Positions 34,735 through 45,560 of a stretch of DNA of 64,000 nt are shown here, piece after piece; position 1 is the stretch's first letter; each line of letters begins with the position of its first letter. The stretch spans positions 45,459,794-45,523,793 of the forward strand of contig OZ023213.1 of NCBI GenBank assembly GCA_963995525.1, read 5' to 3'. The notes below the pieces were generated by a model. The model had not been told where the DNA came from and made no database searches. It saw only the letters and a list, made by a program, of their open reading frames with translations. Made by a program: the position numbers and the translations under genes. Source of the stretch: Escarpia spicata (lineage: Eukaryota; Annelida; Polychaeta; Sabellida; Siboglinidae).

Positions 34735-35600
34735 CTTGTTACATTTTGTCGTGATTGCCCAAAGACACACCACTCCCATGTAACACTTTGTGTCACTATT
34801 GCCCAAAGACCTCCACTCCAATATAACACTTTGTGTCACTATTGCCCAAAGACTCCCACTCCCATGTAACCTTTGTGACTATTGCCCAAAGTCCCCCACT
34901 CGAATGTAACACTTTGTGTCACTATTGCCCAAAGACCCCCACTCCCATGTAACCTTTGTCACTATTGCCCAAAGACCCCCACTCCCATGTAACACTTTGT
35001 CACTATTGCCCAAAGACCCACCCCCATGTAACACTATCACTATTGCCCAAAGACCCACACTCCCAAGTAACACGTTGTCACTATTGCCCGATTACATCAC
35101 AATACAGCATCACTACATCACAACATAGCATATCATCTCATCGCATCACTACATCATATCATCTCATCACATTCACTACATCATATCATCGCATCACTAC
35201 ATCATATCATCTCATCACATCACTACATCATATCAATTCATTACATCAGTGCATCACATCACTACATCATATCATCTGATTACATCACTACATCACATCA
35301 CAACATCATATCATCTCATCACATCGCTACATCATATCATCTCATCACTACATCACATCATCTCATCACATCACTACATCATGTATGTATGTATGTGTAT
35401 GTACGTATTTTGTGAGTTCTACTGTCAAAAGAGTGAAATTTTGTGAGTTCTACTGTGGTGTCCTAGCCTTACACGCATGCACGCACCCATGCACCCACCC
35501 ACCGTCGCCGTCCCCACCCGCCATCGCCGCCGCCCTTCACGGAAGGGCGGCGCGCGCGCGCCGCCTCTGGGCAATAGTGATAGTGTTATCAATTATTGTT
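34735..35600. repeat. Palindrome centre: ~43-bp repeats and asymmetric spacer
   Basis: 34,735-35,095 has about eight units of cactattgcccaaagaccc plus actcccatgtaacactt, the inverted partners of which are at 35,565-35,880. The non-palindromic spacer (35,051-35,600) holds an (ATCAC/ATCATATC)n array (35,096-35,375), a short GTAT run and a G/C-rich block. In that block an 11-bp perfect stem with a 3-nt loop (35,528-35,552) is followed by (CG)n to 35,562. Confidence 0.85.
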
Positions 35601-36245
35601 TGGGCAATAGTGATAGTGTTACATGGGGGTGGGTCTTTGGGCAATAGTGACAAAGGTTACATGGGAGTGGGGGTCTTTGGGCAATAGTGACACAAAGTGT
35701 TACATTCGAGTGGGGGACTTTGGGCAATAGTCACAAAGGTTACATGGGAGTGGGAGTCTTTGGGCAATAGTGACACAAAGTGTTATATTGGAGTGGAGGT
35801 CTTTGGGCAATAGTGACACAAAGTGTTACATGGGAGTGGTGTGTCTTTGGGCAATCACGACAAAATGTTACAAGGGAGATATGACATTTCGGACAATGCA
35901 TGACAGAATGAATGTGCCATCAGTTTCAATTTTTTAGGCGTCATAATAAATAACCATTTAAACTGGCAGTCATACAAACAAAATAGCAAATAAAATATCC
36001 TTACTACTTACACTTCTTTCCTCCAGGGGGTAGGTCACGTGGAGGCGGGCACCATCTTAAAATTTCCCCATGGGTGTTCCAGCCCAGAGTGATATATATC
36101 AGCAGACTCAGTCTACGTCAATTAGCCTTTAATATTCCCTCATTACTCCTTCAATACCCGCCAGGTGGTACTACTTCCACTAGGAGGTCGGTCCCGTGAC
36201 AGGCTAATTCCCCCTCAGCAGCAGACACTAGCTCCTTCACTTTCC

Positions 36246-39200
36246 GTCAAGCTAGACCATGTATGAAAGGCAGACCTGTAACTAGCTAGTCCATGTATGG
36301 AAGGTAAACATGTAACAAGCTAGACCACGTAAGTCCATGTACGGAAGGCAGACATGTAACAGGCTAGACCATGTACGGAAGGCCAACATGTAACAAGCTA
36401 GTCCATGTACGGAAGGCAGACATGTAACAGGCTAGACCATGTACGAAAGGCAGACCTGTAACAAGCTAGTCCATGTATGGAAGGTAAACATGTAACAAGC
36501 TAGACCATGTATGAAAGGCAGACCTGTAACAAGCTAGTCCATGTACGGAAGGCAAACATGTAACAAGCTAGAGCATGTATGAAAGGCAAATATGTAACAA
36601 GGTAGACCGTGCATGGAAGGCAGACATGTAACAGGCTAGACCATGTACGGAAGGCTAACATGTAACAAGCTAGTCCATGTACGGAAGGCAAACATGTAAC
36701 AGGCTAGACCATGTACGAAAGGCAGACCTGTAACAAGCTAGTCCATGTATGGAAGGTAAACATGTAACAAGCTAGACCATGTATGAAAGGCAGACCTGTA
36801 ACAAGCTAGTCCATGTATGGAAGGTAAACATGTAACAAGCTAGACCATGTATGAAAGGCAGACCTGTAACAAGCTAGTCCATGTACGGAAGGCAAACATG
36901 TAACAAGCTAGAGCATGTATGAAAGGCAAATATGTAACAAGGTAGACCGTGCATGGAAGGCAGACATGTAACAGGCTAGACCATGTATGAAAGGCAAATA
37001 TGTAACAAGGTAGACCGTGCATGGAAGACAAACATGTAACATGCTAGTCGATGTATGGAAGGCAAACATGTAACATGCTAGTCCATGTATGGAAGGTCAA
37101 CATGTAACAAACTAGACCATGTACGAAAGGCAAACATGTAACATGCTAGTCCATGTACGGAAGGCAGACATGTAACAGGCTAGACCATGTACGGAAGGCT
37201 AACATGTAACAAGCTAGTCCATGTACGGAAGGCAAACATGTAACAGGCTAGACCATGTACGAAAGGCAGACCTGTAACAAGCTAGTCCATGTATGGAAGG
37301 TAAACATGTAACAAGCTAGACCATGTATGAAAGGCAGACCTGTAACAAGCTAGTCCATGTATGGAAGGTAAACATGTAACAAGCTAGACCATGTATGAAA
37401 GGCAGACCTGTAACAAGCTAGTCCATGTACGGAAGGCAAACATGTAACAAGCTAGAGCATGTATGAAAGGCAAATATGTAACAAGGTAGACCGTGCATGG
37501 AAGGCAGACATGTAACAGGCTAGACCATGTATGAAAGGCAAATATGTAACAAGGTAGACCGTGCATGGAAGACAAACATGTAACATGCTAGTCGATGTAT
37601 GGAAGGCAAACATGTAACATGCTAGTCCATGTATGGAAGGTCAACATGTAACAAACTAGACCATGTACGAAAGGCAAACATGTAACATGCTAGTCCATGT
37701 ACGGAAGGCAGACATGTAACAGGCTAGACCATGTACGGAAGGCCAACATGTAACAAGCTAGTCCATGTACGGAAGGCAAACATGTAACAGGCTAGACCAT
37801 GTACGAAAGGCAGACCTGTAACAAGCTAGTCCATGTATGGAAGGTAAAGATGTAACAAGCTAGACCATGTATGAAAGGCAGACCTGTAACAAGCTAGTCC
37901 ATGTATGGAAGGCAAACATGTAACAAGCTAGACCATGTACGGAAGGTCAACATGTAACAAGCTAGACCATGTATGAAAGGCAGACCTGTAACAAGCTAGT
38001 CCATGTACGGAAGGCAAACATGTAACAAGCTAGAGCATGTATGAAAGGCAAATATGTAACAAGGTAGACCGTGCATGGAAGACAAACATGTAACATGCTA
38101 GTCGATGTATGGAAGGCAAACATGTAACATGCTAGTCCATGTATGGAAGGTCAACATGTAACAAACTAGACCATGTACGAAAGGCAAACATGTAACATGC
38201 TAGTCCATGTACGGAAGGCAGACATGTAACAGGCTAGACCATGTACGGAAGGCCAACATGTAACAAGCTAGTCCATGTACGGAAGGCAAACATGTAACAG
38301 GCTAGACCATGTACGAAAGGCAGACCTGTAACAAGCTAGTCCATGTATGGAAGGTAAACATGTAACAAGCTAGACCATGTATGAAAGGCAGACCTGTAAC
38401 AAGCTAGTCCATGTATGGAAGGCAAACATGTAACAAGCTAGACCATGTACGGAAGGTCAACATGTAACAAGCTAGACCATGTATGAAAGGCAGACCTGTA
38501 ACAAGCTAGTCCATGTACGGAAGGCAAACATGTAACAAGCTAGACCATGTATGAAAGGCAAATATGTAACAGGCTAGACCATGTACGGAAGGGCAACATG
38601 TAACAAGCTAGTCCATGTACGGAAGGCAGACATGTAACAGGCTAGACCATGTACGAAAGGCAAACATGTAACATGCTAGTCCATGTATGGAAGGCAAACA
38701 TGTAACATGCTAGTCCATGTATGGAAGGTCAACATGTAACAAACTAGACCATGTACGAAAGGCAAACATGTAACAGGCTATACCATGTATAGAAGGCAAA
38801 CATGTAACATGCTAGTCCATGTATGGAAGGTCAACATGTAACAAACTAGACCATGTACGAAAGGCAAACATGTAACAGGCTAGACCATGTATGAAAGGCA
38901 GACATGTAACAGGCTAGACCGTGCATGGAAGACAAATATGTAACATGCTAGTCGATGTATGGAAGGCAAACATGTAACATGCTAGTCCATGTATGGAAGG
39001 TCAACATGTAACAAACTAGACCATGTACGAAAGGCTAACATGTAACATGCTAGTCCATGTATGGAAGGCAAACATGTAACATGCTACTCCATGTATGAAA
39101 GGTCAACATGTAACAAACTAGACCATGTACGAAAGGCAAACATGTAACAGGCTAGACCATGTATGGAAGGCAAACATGTAACATGCTAGTCAATGTATGG

Positions 39201-39775
39201 AAGGTCAACATGTAACAAACTAGACCATGTACGAAAGGCAAACATGTAACATGCTAGTCCATGTATGGAAGGCAAACATGTAACAAGCTAGACCGTGTAT
39301 GGAAGGGAAACATGTAACAAACTAGACCATGTACGAAAGGCAAACATGTAACAGGCTAGTCCATGTATGGAAGGCAAACATGTAACATGCTTGTCCATGT
39401 ATGGAAGGTCAACATGTAACAAACTAGACCATGTACGAAAGGCAAACATGTAACAGGCTAGACCATGTATGGAAGGTCAACATGTAACAAACTAGACCAT
39501 GTGCGAAAGGCAAACATGTAACATGCTAGTCCATGTATGGAAGGCAAACATGTAACAGGCTAGACCATGTATGGAAGGTCAACATGTAACAAACTAGACC
39601 ATGTACGAAAGGCAAACATGTAACATGCTAGTCCATGTATGGAAGGCAAACATGTAACATGCTAGTCCATGTATGGAAGGGAAACATGTAACAAACTAGA
39701 CCATGTACGAAAGGCAAACATGTAACATGCTAGTCCATGTATGGAAGGCAAACATGTAACATGCTAGTCCATTGT
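36246..39775 (-). repeat. 34-bp satellite array, right arm (about 104 monomers)
   Basis: Same monomer as the left arm in inverted orientation. Recurring higher-order segments are at 36,500, 36,840 and 37,384; the spacings are 340 and 544 bp, that is 10 and 16 monomers. This points to amplification in multi-monomer blocks. Confidence 0.95.
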
Positions 39776-39972
39776 GGTAAGTAAACTGTTGGAAGTTGGA
39801 ACACATGTATGGATGGACGTAGCGTAGTGGCTTCTCGTGAGTGTCGAGGCACGCGGCTTATCTCATATTGCACCCGCTAACGAGCACGGGCAGAGAGCAG
39901 AGTTCAACTCGTGACTCCATTGTCTGTACTGTCTCGTGATTGAAAAGACATAACGCCTCTATCGGGTTTGCG

Positions 39973-39980
39973 TATATAAA
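39973..39980 (+). promoter_or_regulatory. TATA-box-like motif with downstream leader (right arm)
   Basis: gcgtatataaacctaacaaa lies 75 bp upstream of an ATG in excellent context (gaagATGGCG, 40,055). About 65 bp around this TATA (starting at actgtctcgt, through cgcctctatcgg) are repeated in direct orientation at 40,808-40,873 on the other side of the 50-bp minisatellite. Both are mirrored in the left arm (31,173-31,180 and 30,292-30,299). No expression evidence is available here. Confidence 0.4.
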
Positions 39981-40054
39981 CCTAACAAAACTCTAGTGGA
40001 GCATATTACTTTCTACCGACTTCGAACAACGCAACTTCACTCCGACTGCTGAAG

Positions 40055-40117
40055 ATGGCGAGCGCTCACGACAAGGCATGTCCCGAGGACAAGATGAATA
40101 TTATACGTCTCCAATAA
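40055..40117 (+). CDS. Candidate short first exon or micro-ORF in the right arm
   Basis: The frame MASAHDKACPEDKMN... runs 20 codons to TAA, directly followed by a donor-like gtaagtg (TAA|GTAAGTG). An overlapping frame from 40,078 (MSRGQDEYYTSPI) would be open up to that donor and could splice onward. The two readings cannot be separated without transcripts. The same sequence is in the left arm on the minus strand. Confidence 0.25.
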   Translation: MASAHDKACPEDKMNIIRLQ

Positions 40118-40179
40118 GTAAGTGCTGCAAACTTTGTATTTTATCGCTTGACATATGCTTGATCTCCCAAGTATTTCCT

Positions 40180-40720
40180 CGCCTTCTCTGCCTTCCTATC
40201 CTCCTCTGTATCCCTCTCCTCTCTTCCCTCGCCTTCTCTGCCTTCCTATCCTCCCTTATCTCCCACTCCTCTCTTTCCTCGCCTTCTCTGCCTTCCTATC
40301 CCCCACTGTCTACCTCTCCTCTCTTCCCTCGCCTTCTCTGCCTTCCTATCCTCCTCGTCTCCCTCTCCTCACTTCCCTCGCCTTCTCTGCCTTCCTATCC
40401 TTCTCTGTCTCCCTCTCCTCTCTTTCTTCGCCTTCTCTGCCTTCCTATCCTCCTCTGTATCCCTCTCCTCTCTTCCCTCGCCTTCTCTGCCTTCCTATCC
40501 TCCCCTGTCTCCCACTCCTCTCTTCCCTGCCTTCTCTGCCTTCCTCTGTCTCCCTCTCCTCTCTTTCCTCGCCTCCTCTGCCTTCCTATCCTCCCGTCTC
40601 CCTCTCCTCTCTTTCTTCGCCTCCTCTGCCTTTCTATCCTCCTCTGTCTCCCTCTCCTCTATTTCCTCGCCTTCTCTGCCTTCCTATCCCCCTCTGTCTC
40701 CCTTCTGTGCTTGATCTTGT
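40180..40720 (+). repeat. 50-bp minisatellite, right arm (about 11 units)
   Basis: Mirror of 30,435-30,990. It lies between the two TATA-containing direct repeats, hence possibly in an intron of the inferred unit. Confidence 0.9.
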
Positions 40721-40899
40721 CAAATCTCTTTTGGTGGCTTTCTTTACCTCCTTCTCAGCTAGTGTGTACTGTGCTTGAGCTTGTCTTGTCGCTTCTCGTG
40801 TTTTTGCACTGTCTCGTAATAGAAAAGTCATAACGCCTCTATCGGATTTGCGTATATAAACCTAACAAAACTATATACATGTTGTGTCACAGTCCTTTC

Positions 40900-41100
40900 T
40901 TATCTATGCGTATGTTGACCTAGCCTGCCCTCTTGTCGTTTCGGCTAGCTACGCGGTGTCTGGTTACCGATCGCGTCAGCCGATGTCTACATATTGTGTC
41001 ATAGTCCATTCTTATCTCTCTCGTCTGTTGCCCTAGCTTGCCCTTTTATCGTGTTGGCTACCTACGCGGTGTCTGGTTACATCGCTGGTCTATTCCCACT
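40900..41100 (+). repeat. Two ~55-bp direct repeats (ctagcctgccctcttgtcg ...)
   Basis: tcgtttcggctagctacgcg with gtgtctggttac recurs about 115 bp downstream in a diverged form (tcgtgttggctacctacgcg). Mirrored in the left arm at about 30,050-30,250. Function unknown. Confidence 0.5.
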
Positions 41101-41228
41101 GGTTGTACTTCGCACAATATATACTATCATTTTCAACGTTTTCATATATGTTTCAGAGAAGATATTTTCAAAGTTTTCATATATTTAACGTCTCGTTCAT
41201 ACGGTTTGAGAGTTTTAATGTATGTTCC

Positions 41229-41443
41229 AGAGACGAAGAGCTCCGCGAGTATCACAGTTATACGTTCTGCAACGTCATGGTGGAGCTGCTCCGGACACGG
41301 GGACGTTACGATCCCCCCAACCCTTGGGTTGACCCCGACTCTGTTGCCCCTATAGACACGGGGGATATGGAAAATTTGTGTTCGGAGACAGACGATAGCG
41401 ATGACGGTTTTGAAGATGTAATCGATCGTTGACATCAATAAAA
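41229..41443 (+). other. Terminal-exon-like segment with polyA signal (right arm)
   Basis: After an acceptor-like tgtatgttccag (ends 41,231) the frame reads RDEELREYHSYTF, then NVMVELLRTRGRYDP, PNPWVDPD and an acidic end (SETDDSDDGFEDVIDR), stop at 41,430-41,432, with AATAAA at 41,438-41,443. A shorter second copy (acidic end, stop, AATAAA) is at 41,593-41,650, and a third, diverged one at 43,640-43,745. Protein family not recognised; composition and polyA spacing suggest a real 3' exon of a host or element gene. The left arm encodes the same peptide with one Leu/Trp difference. Confidence 0.4.
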
Positions 41444-42125
41444 CATTCAATTTTCAAACTGTGGTGTTTGTTGGTTATTATATTATATTATATTATATTA
41501 TATATATATATATATATATATATTGCGTGCGACGACTGCTGCTTCCATCTGGTACATAAGGGCAACGTACGCATCGATGGTGTGCGGACACAGACGATAG
41601 CGATGACGGCTTTGAAGATTTAATAGTTCGTTGACATCAATAAAACATTCAACTTTCAAACTGTGGTGTTTGTTGGTTATTATATTATATTTTATATATA
41701 TATATATATATAATCTCTCTTTCATACACACATACATACATACAAGCATACCTGTACACATTTTAAAGTTTCATATATATATATATATATATATCATAAC
41801 GTTTTCTCTTTGTTCTTTCGTTATTACATCATTCCGTTTACTTCTTTGTCTCTCATTATACACCTTTCATTACCTTTTAAAACTTTTCTCTTTGATCTTT
41901 CGTTATGACTCTTTGATCTTTCGTTTCTTTCACTACCTTTCCTCTTTGAACTTTTGTTATTCCCTCTTCAGTCTCTCATATATAATACGGTCACGTGACT
42001 ACGCACTTTGCTCAGGGGGGGAGGCTTTCGAAACCTCCCTATTATCAACCACAATGACTCCGAAAATCCTTAAAATGACTCCGAAACTCCTTAGGATGGA
42101 TAACCAGATCGACCTATATACTACT

Positions 42126-42690
42126 AACACACACAAGTTAAAACACACACACAAAATACAATACACACACAACATACCCAACACACAACATACACAACAC
42201 ACACAACACATACAAAACACACACATAACCCATACAACACACACACGAACACACACACACACCAAACACACACACGCACACACACACCACACACACACAG
42301 ACACATACACACCACCACCACACTCACACACAGACACACCACCACACTAACAAACACACGCACACACACACAAACACACACACCACCACCACACACACAC
42401 ACAACATACACAACATACACAACACATACACAACACACACACAACAAACACAACACACACAACACACAACACACACAACACACACAACACACACAACACA
42501 CACAACACACACAACACACACACAACATACAATACACACACACACAACATACACAACACACATAACATACACAACATGCACAACATACACAACATACACA
42601 ACACACAACACACACAACACACACACAACATACAACACACACACACACACAGCATACCCAACACACAACGCACCCAACACACAACATTCA
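42126..42690 (+). repeat. (AACACAC)n-type microsatellite, right of the palindrome
   Basis: About 560 bp of AC-rich repeats. It has the same orientation as the tract left of the palindrome, not the inverted orientation expected if it were part of the mirrored arm. Confidence 0.9.
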
Positions 42691-43145
42691 CAACATAACG
42701 AGTGACAAGAATCAAACTTGTCGGACAAATGAAACACCAAACACTTAGATCAACGAGTGACAAGAATCAAACTTGTCTGACAAACGAAACACCAAACGCT
42801 TAGATCAACGAGTGACAAGAAACAAACTTATCGGACAAAGAAACACTAAACTTAGCCGAACACGTGGCACGAATTCGGAATAGACGGGTTATCGCATGAT
42901 ATTCCGCCAAAAGGGAGCAAATAGACGGGTTATCGCGTGAGATTCCACCAAAATGGAACAAATAGACGGGTTATCGCGTGAGATTCCACCAAAATGGAAC
43001 AAATAGACGGGTTATCGCGTGAGATTCCATCAATTTGACGGAATTCCATCAGAATAGACGGTTTATCGCGTGAGATTCCATCAATTTGATGGAATTCCAT
43101 CAGAATAGACGGCTTATCGCGTGAGATTCCACCAAAAGGGAGCAA
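42691..43145 (+). repeat. Two short tandem arrays (54-bp and ~42/60-bp units)
   Basis: 42,697-42,860: about three units of cgagtgacaagaatcaaact, then tgtcggacaaa. 42,880-43,145: about six units containing atagacgggttatcgcgtga with gattccaccaaaa or gattccatcaatttga. Non-coding. Confidence 0.85.
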
Positions 43146-43205
43146 ATGTTGTGAATGTTGTGTGTTGGGTATGTTGTGTGTTGGGTATGTTGTGTATTGG
43201 GTATG

Positions 43206-43278
<73 letters not shown>

Positions 43279-43608
43279 GTATGTGTTGTGTGTGCTGTGT
43301 GTGCTGTGTGGGTTGTGTGTTGTGTATGTTGTGTATATTGTGTATGTTGTGTATGTTATGCATGATGTGTATGTTGTGTGTTGGGTATGCTATGTGTGTT
43401 GTGTGTTTGTATTGTATGTGTTGTGTGTGTGTTGTGTATGTTGTGCGTGTGTATGTGTATTGTATGTTGTGTGTGTTGTGTATGTTGTGTGTGTTGTATG
43501 TTGTGTGTATTGTGTATGTTGTGTATGTTGTGTATTGGGTATGTTGTGTGTGTTGTGTGTGTTGTGTGTGTTGTGTGTGTTGTGTGTGTTGTGTGTGTTG
43601 ATGATGTT
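43146..43608 (+). repeat. (GTGTGTT)n/(GT)n microsatellite
   Basis: GT-rich tract with a pure (GT)n run at 43,206-43,277. It is the reverse-complement counterpart of the AC-rich tracts flanking the palindrome and precedes the diverged module at 43,610. Confidence 0.9.
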
Positions 43609-43826
43609 GAACGCTAATGTTATTAAAACTAATTCCCCCTCTGGACACAGGGGATGTCGAACATTGGTGTGCGGAGACCAATGATGATTGATGATGAACG
43701 CTAATGTTATTAAAACTAATCAACTTTCAAACTGTGGTGTTTGTCGGTTATTACCTTAGCAATAATTCTTCTTTCGTTCATTCATACATACATACACACA
43801 AACATGCATACATACATATTTTAAAG

Positions 43827-43859
<33 letters not shown>

Positions 43860-43900
43860 CTCTTTCGTTTATTCCTCGTTATACACGGTTTATAAACATA
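43609..43900 (+). repeat. Diverged third copy of the outer arm module
   Basis: ctctggacacaggggatgtc ... gtgtgcggagacca, then actttcaaactgtggtgttt, ggttatta, cattttaaagtttcatatat and (TA)n correspond in order to 41,345-41,810 in the right arm. The homology resumes after the minisatellite, at 45,485-45,560 (acggtcaagtgact ... cactcggggggg versus acggtcacgtgact ... gctcagggggg). Confidence 0.65.
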
Positions 43901-43939
43901 ATTCACACACATCTTTCAGTATACAACATAGGCAATCTC

Positions 43940-45268
43940 TCATGATACACAACTACCACCCCTGGCTTGTGGGGATGACTGCCAGGGGTAGTGTAGTCAA
44001 ACTACCACCCTTGGCTTGTGAGGATGTCTGCCAGTGGTAGTGTAGGCAACTACCACCCCTGACTTGTGGGGATGTCAGCCAGGGGTAGTGTAGGCAACTA
44101 CCACCCCTGACTTGTGAGGATGTCTGCCAGGGGTAGTGTAGTCAAATACCACTCCTGGCTTGTGGGGATGTCAGCCAGGGGTAGTGTAGTCAACTACCAC
44201 CCCTGGCTTGTTAGGATGTCTGTCAGGGGTAGTGTAGTCAACTATCCTGTCAGGGGTAGTGTAGTCAACTACCACCACTGGCTTGTGAGGATGTCTGCCA
44301 GGGGGAGTGTAGTCAACTACCACCCATGACTTGTGACGATGTCAGCCAGGGGTAGTGTAGTCAACTACCACCCCTGGCTTGTTAGGATGTCTGTCAGGGG
44401 TAGTTTAGTCAACTACCACCACTGGCTTGTTAGGATGTCTGTCAGGGGTAGTTTAGTCAACTACCACCACTGGCTTGTGAGGATGTCTGCCAGGGGTAGT
44501 GTAGTCAACTACCACCACTGGCTTGTGAGGATGTCTGTTAGGGGTAGTGTAGGCAACTACCACCCCTGACTTACGAGGATGTCTGCCAGGGGTAGTGTAG
44601 GCAACTACCACCCCTGATTTATGAGGATGTCTGCCATGGGTAGTGTAGTCAACTACCACCCATGACTTGTGACGATGTCAGCCAGGGGTAGTGTAGTCAA
44701 CTACCACCCCTGGCTTGTTAGGATGTCTGTCAGGGGTAGTTTAGTCAACTACCACCACTGGCTTGTGAGAATGTCTGCCAGGGGTAGTGTAGTCAACTAC
44801 CACCACTGGCTTGTGAGGATGTCTGTTAGGGGTAGTGTAGTCAACTACCACCACTGGCTTGTGAGGATGTCTGTCAGGGGTAGTGTAGTCAACTACCACC
44901 ACTGGCTTGTGAGGATTTCTGCCAGGGGTAGTGTAGGCAACTACCACCACTGGCTTGTGAGGATGTCTGCCAGGGGGAGTGTAGTCAACTACCACCACTG
45001 GCTTGTGAGGATGTCTGTCAGGGGTAGTGTAGTCCACTACCACCAGGTAGTCATGTATGTCAGGGGTAGTGTAGTCAACTACCACCACTGGCTTGTGAGG
45101 ATATATGTTAGGGGTAGTGTAGTCAACTACCACCACTGGCTTGTGAGGATGTCTGTCAGGGGTAGTGTAGGCAACTACCACCCCTGACTTACGAGGATGT
45201 CTGCCAGGGGTAGTGTAGGCAACTACCACCCCTGACTTGTGGGGATGTCTGCCAGGGGGTAGTGTAGT
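43940..45268 (+). repeat. 48-bp hairpin-forming minisatellite (about 27 units)
   Basis: Unit: gtcaactaccacccctggct, then tgtgaggatgtctgccaggg, then gtagtgta. Each unit contains ctacc(ac)cccctggc and its near-complement gccaggggtag separated by about 17 nt, so single-stranded DNA or RNA could fold into a hairpin per unit. Most units are 48 bp, a multiple of 3, giving 16-residue repeat frames on both strands; I do not consider these genes. Confidence 0.9.
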
Positions 45269-45560
45269 ACGTATATACGCTTGTATTTTTCATCAATAAA
45301 ATTCGTGTGCACTCGTATACTCGTGTTTCGTTAGTTCTTTCATACACGCACATTCATACACACACTAATCACACCCTCTCTACGCTCCCCTCCAATACAC
45401 ACTAATCACACCCTCTCTACGCTCCCCTCCCAGCGTCACCTACTATTTAACCTCTGACGCATCCGCCAGGTGGCGCCTCTCGTTACACATACGGTCAAGT
45501 GACTATTCACTTCACTCGGGGGGGGGGGGGGGGCGGATGTATCAATCTCCCAAATATCGC
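45269..45560 (+). repeat. Downstream part of the diverged module; AATAAA and G17 run
   Basis: Contains catcaataaaattcgtg (AATAAA at about 45,294), a duplicated ctaatcacaccctctctacg segment (45,366-45,430), a CTCF-like ccgccaggtggcgcc (45,463-45,477), and a homopolymer G run near 45,518-45,533. Confidence 0.55.

Larger units (their letters stand above)
29021..35050 (+). repeat. Giant inverted repeat, left arm (6.0 kb)
   Basis: The reverse complement of this arm is found at 35,600-42,125. Mirror pairs include 29,021/42,125, 31,074/40,078 and 34,688/35,921. Differences seen on inspection are few: single substitutions (about 29,813), A4 versus T3 at 31,140, a C-run length change (29,126), one extra ~40-bp unit near the centre, and 16 fewer 34-bp monomers. 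Order from outside in: G/C-run and E-box (cacgtgac), two terminal-exon-like modules, 50-bp minisatellite, promoter-like sequence, 34-bp array, unique core, ~43-bp repeats. Confidence 0.95.
35600..42125 (-). repeat. Giant inverted repeat, right arm (6.5 kb)
   Basis: Reverse complement of 29,021-35,050. Longer by about 0.5 kb, almost entirely because its 34-bp array has 16 more monomers: the mirror sum shifts from 71,152 outside, to 70,949, to 70,609 inside, steps of about 6 and exactly 10 monomers. Everything else is in the same order. Read on the plus strand from the centre outwards it gives the array, then the promoter-like motif, minisatellite and terminal-exon modules. Confidence 0.95.

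Noticed and set aside
31380..39775. 34-bp repeats as a CRISPR array
   Set aside because: Repeats are contiguous without unique spacers, the genome is eukaryotic and no Cas genes are present.
39825..39920. tRNA-like sequence (gtagcgtagtggcttctcg ... gagttcaactcgtgac) near the outer edge of the 34-bp array
   Set aside because: Fragments resemble A and B boxes, but no cloverleaf can be drawn; acceptor stem pairing is only four bases.
44114..45229. 16-residue repeat protein (RMSVRGSVVNYHHW type)
   Set aside because: Both strands are equally open because the unit is 48 bp; interrupted by 46-47-bp units. Hairpin structure explains the sequence better than coding.
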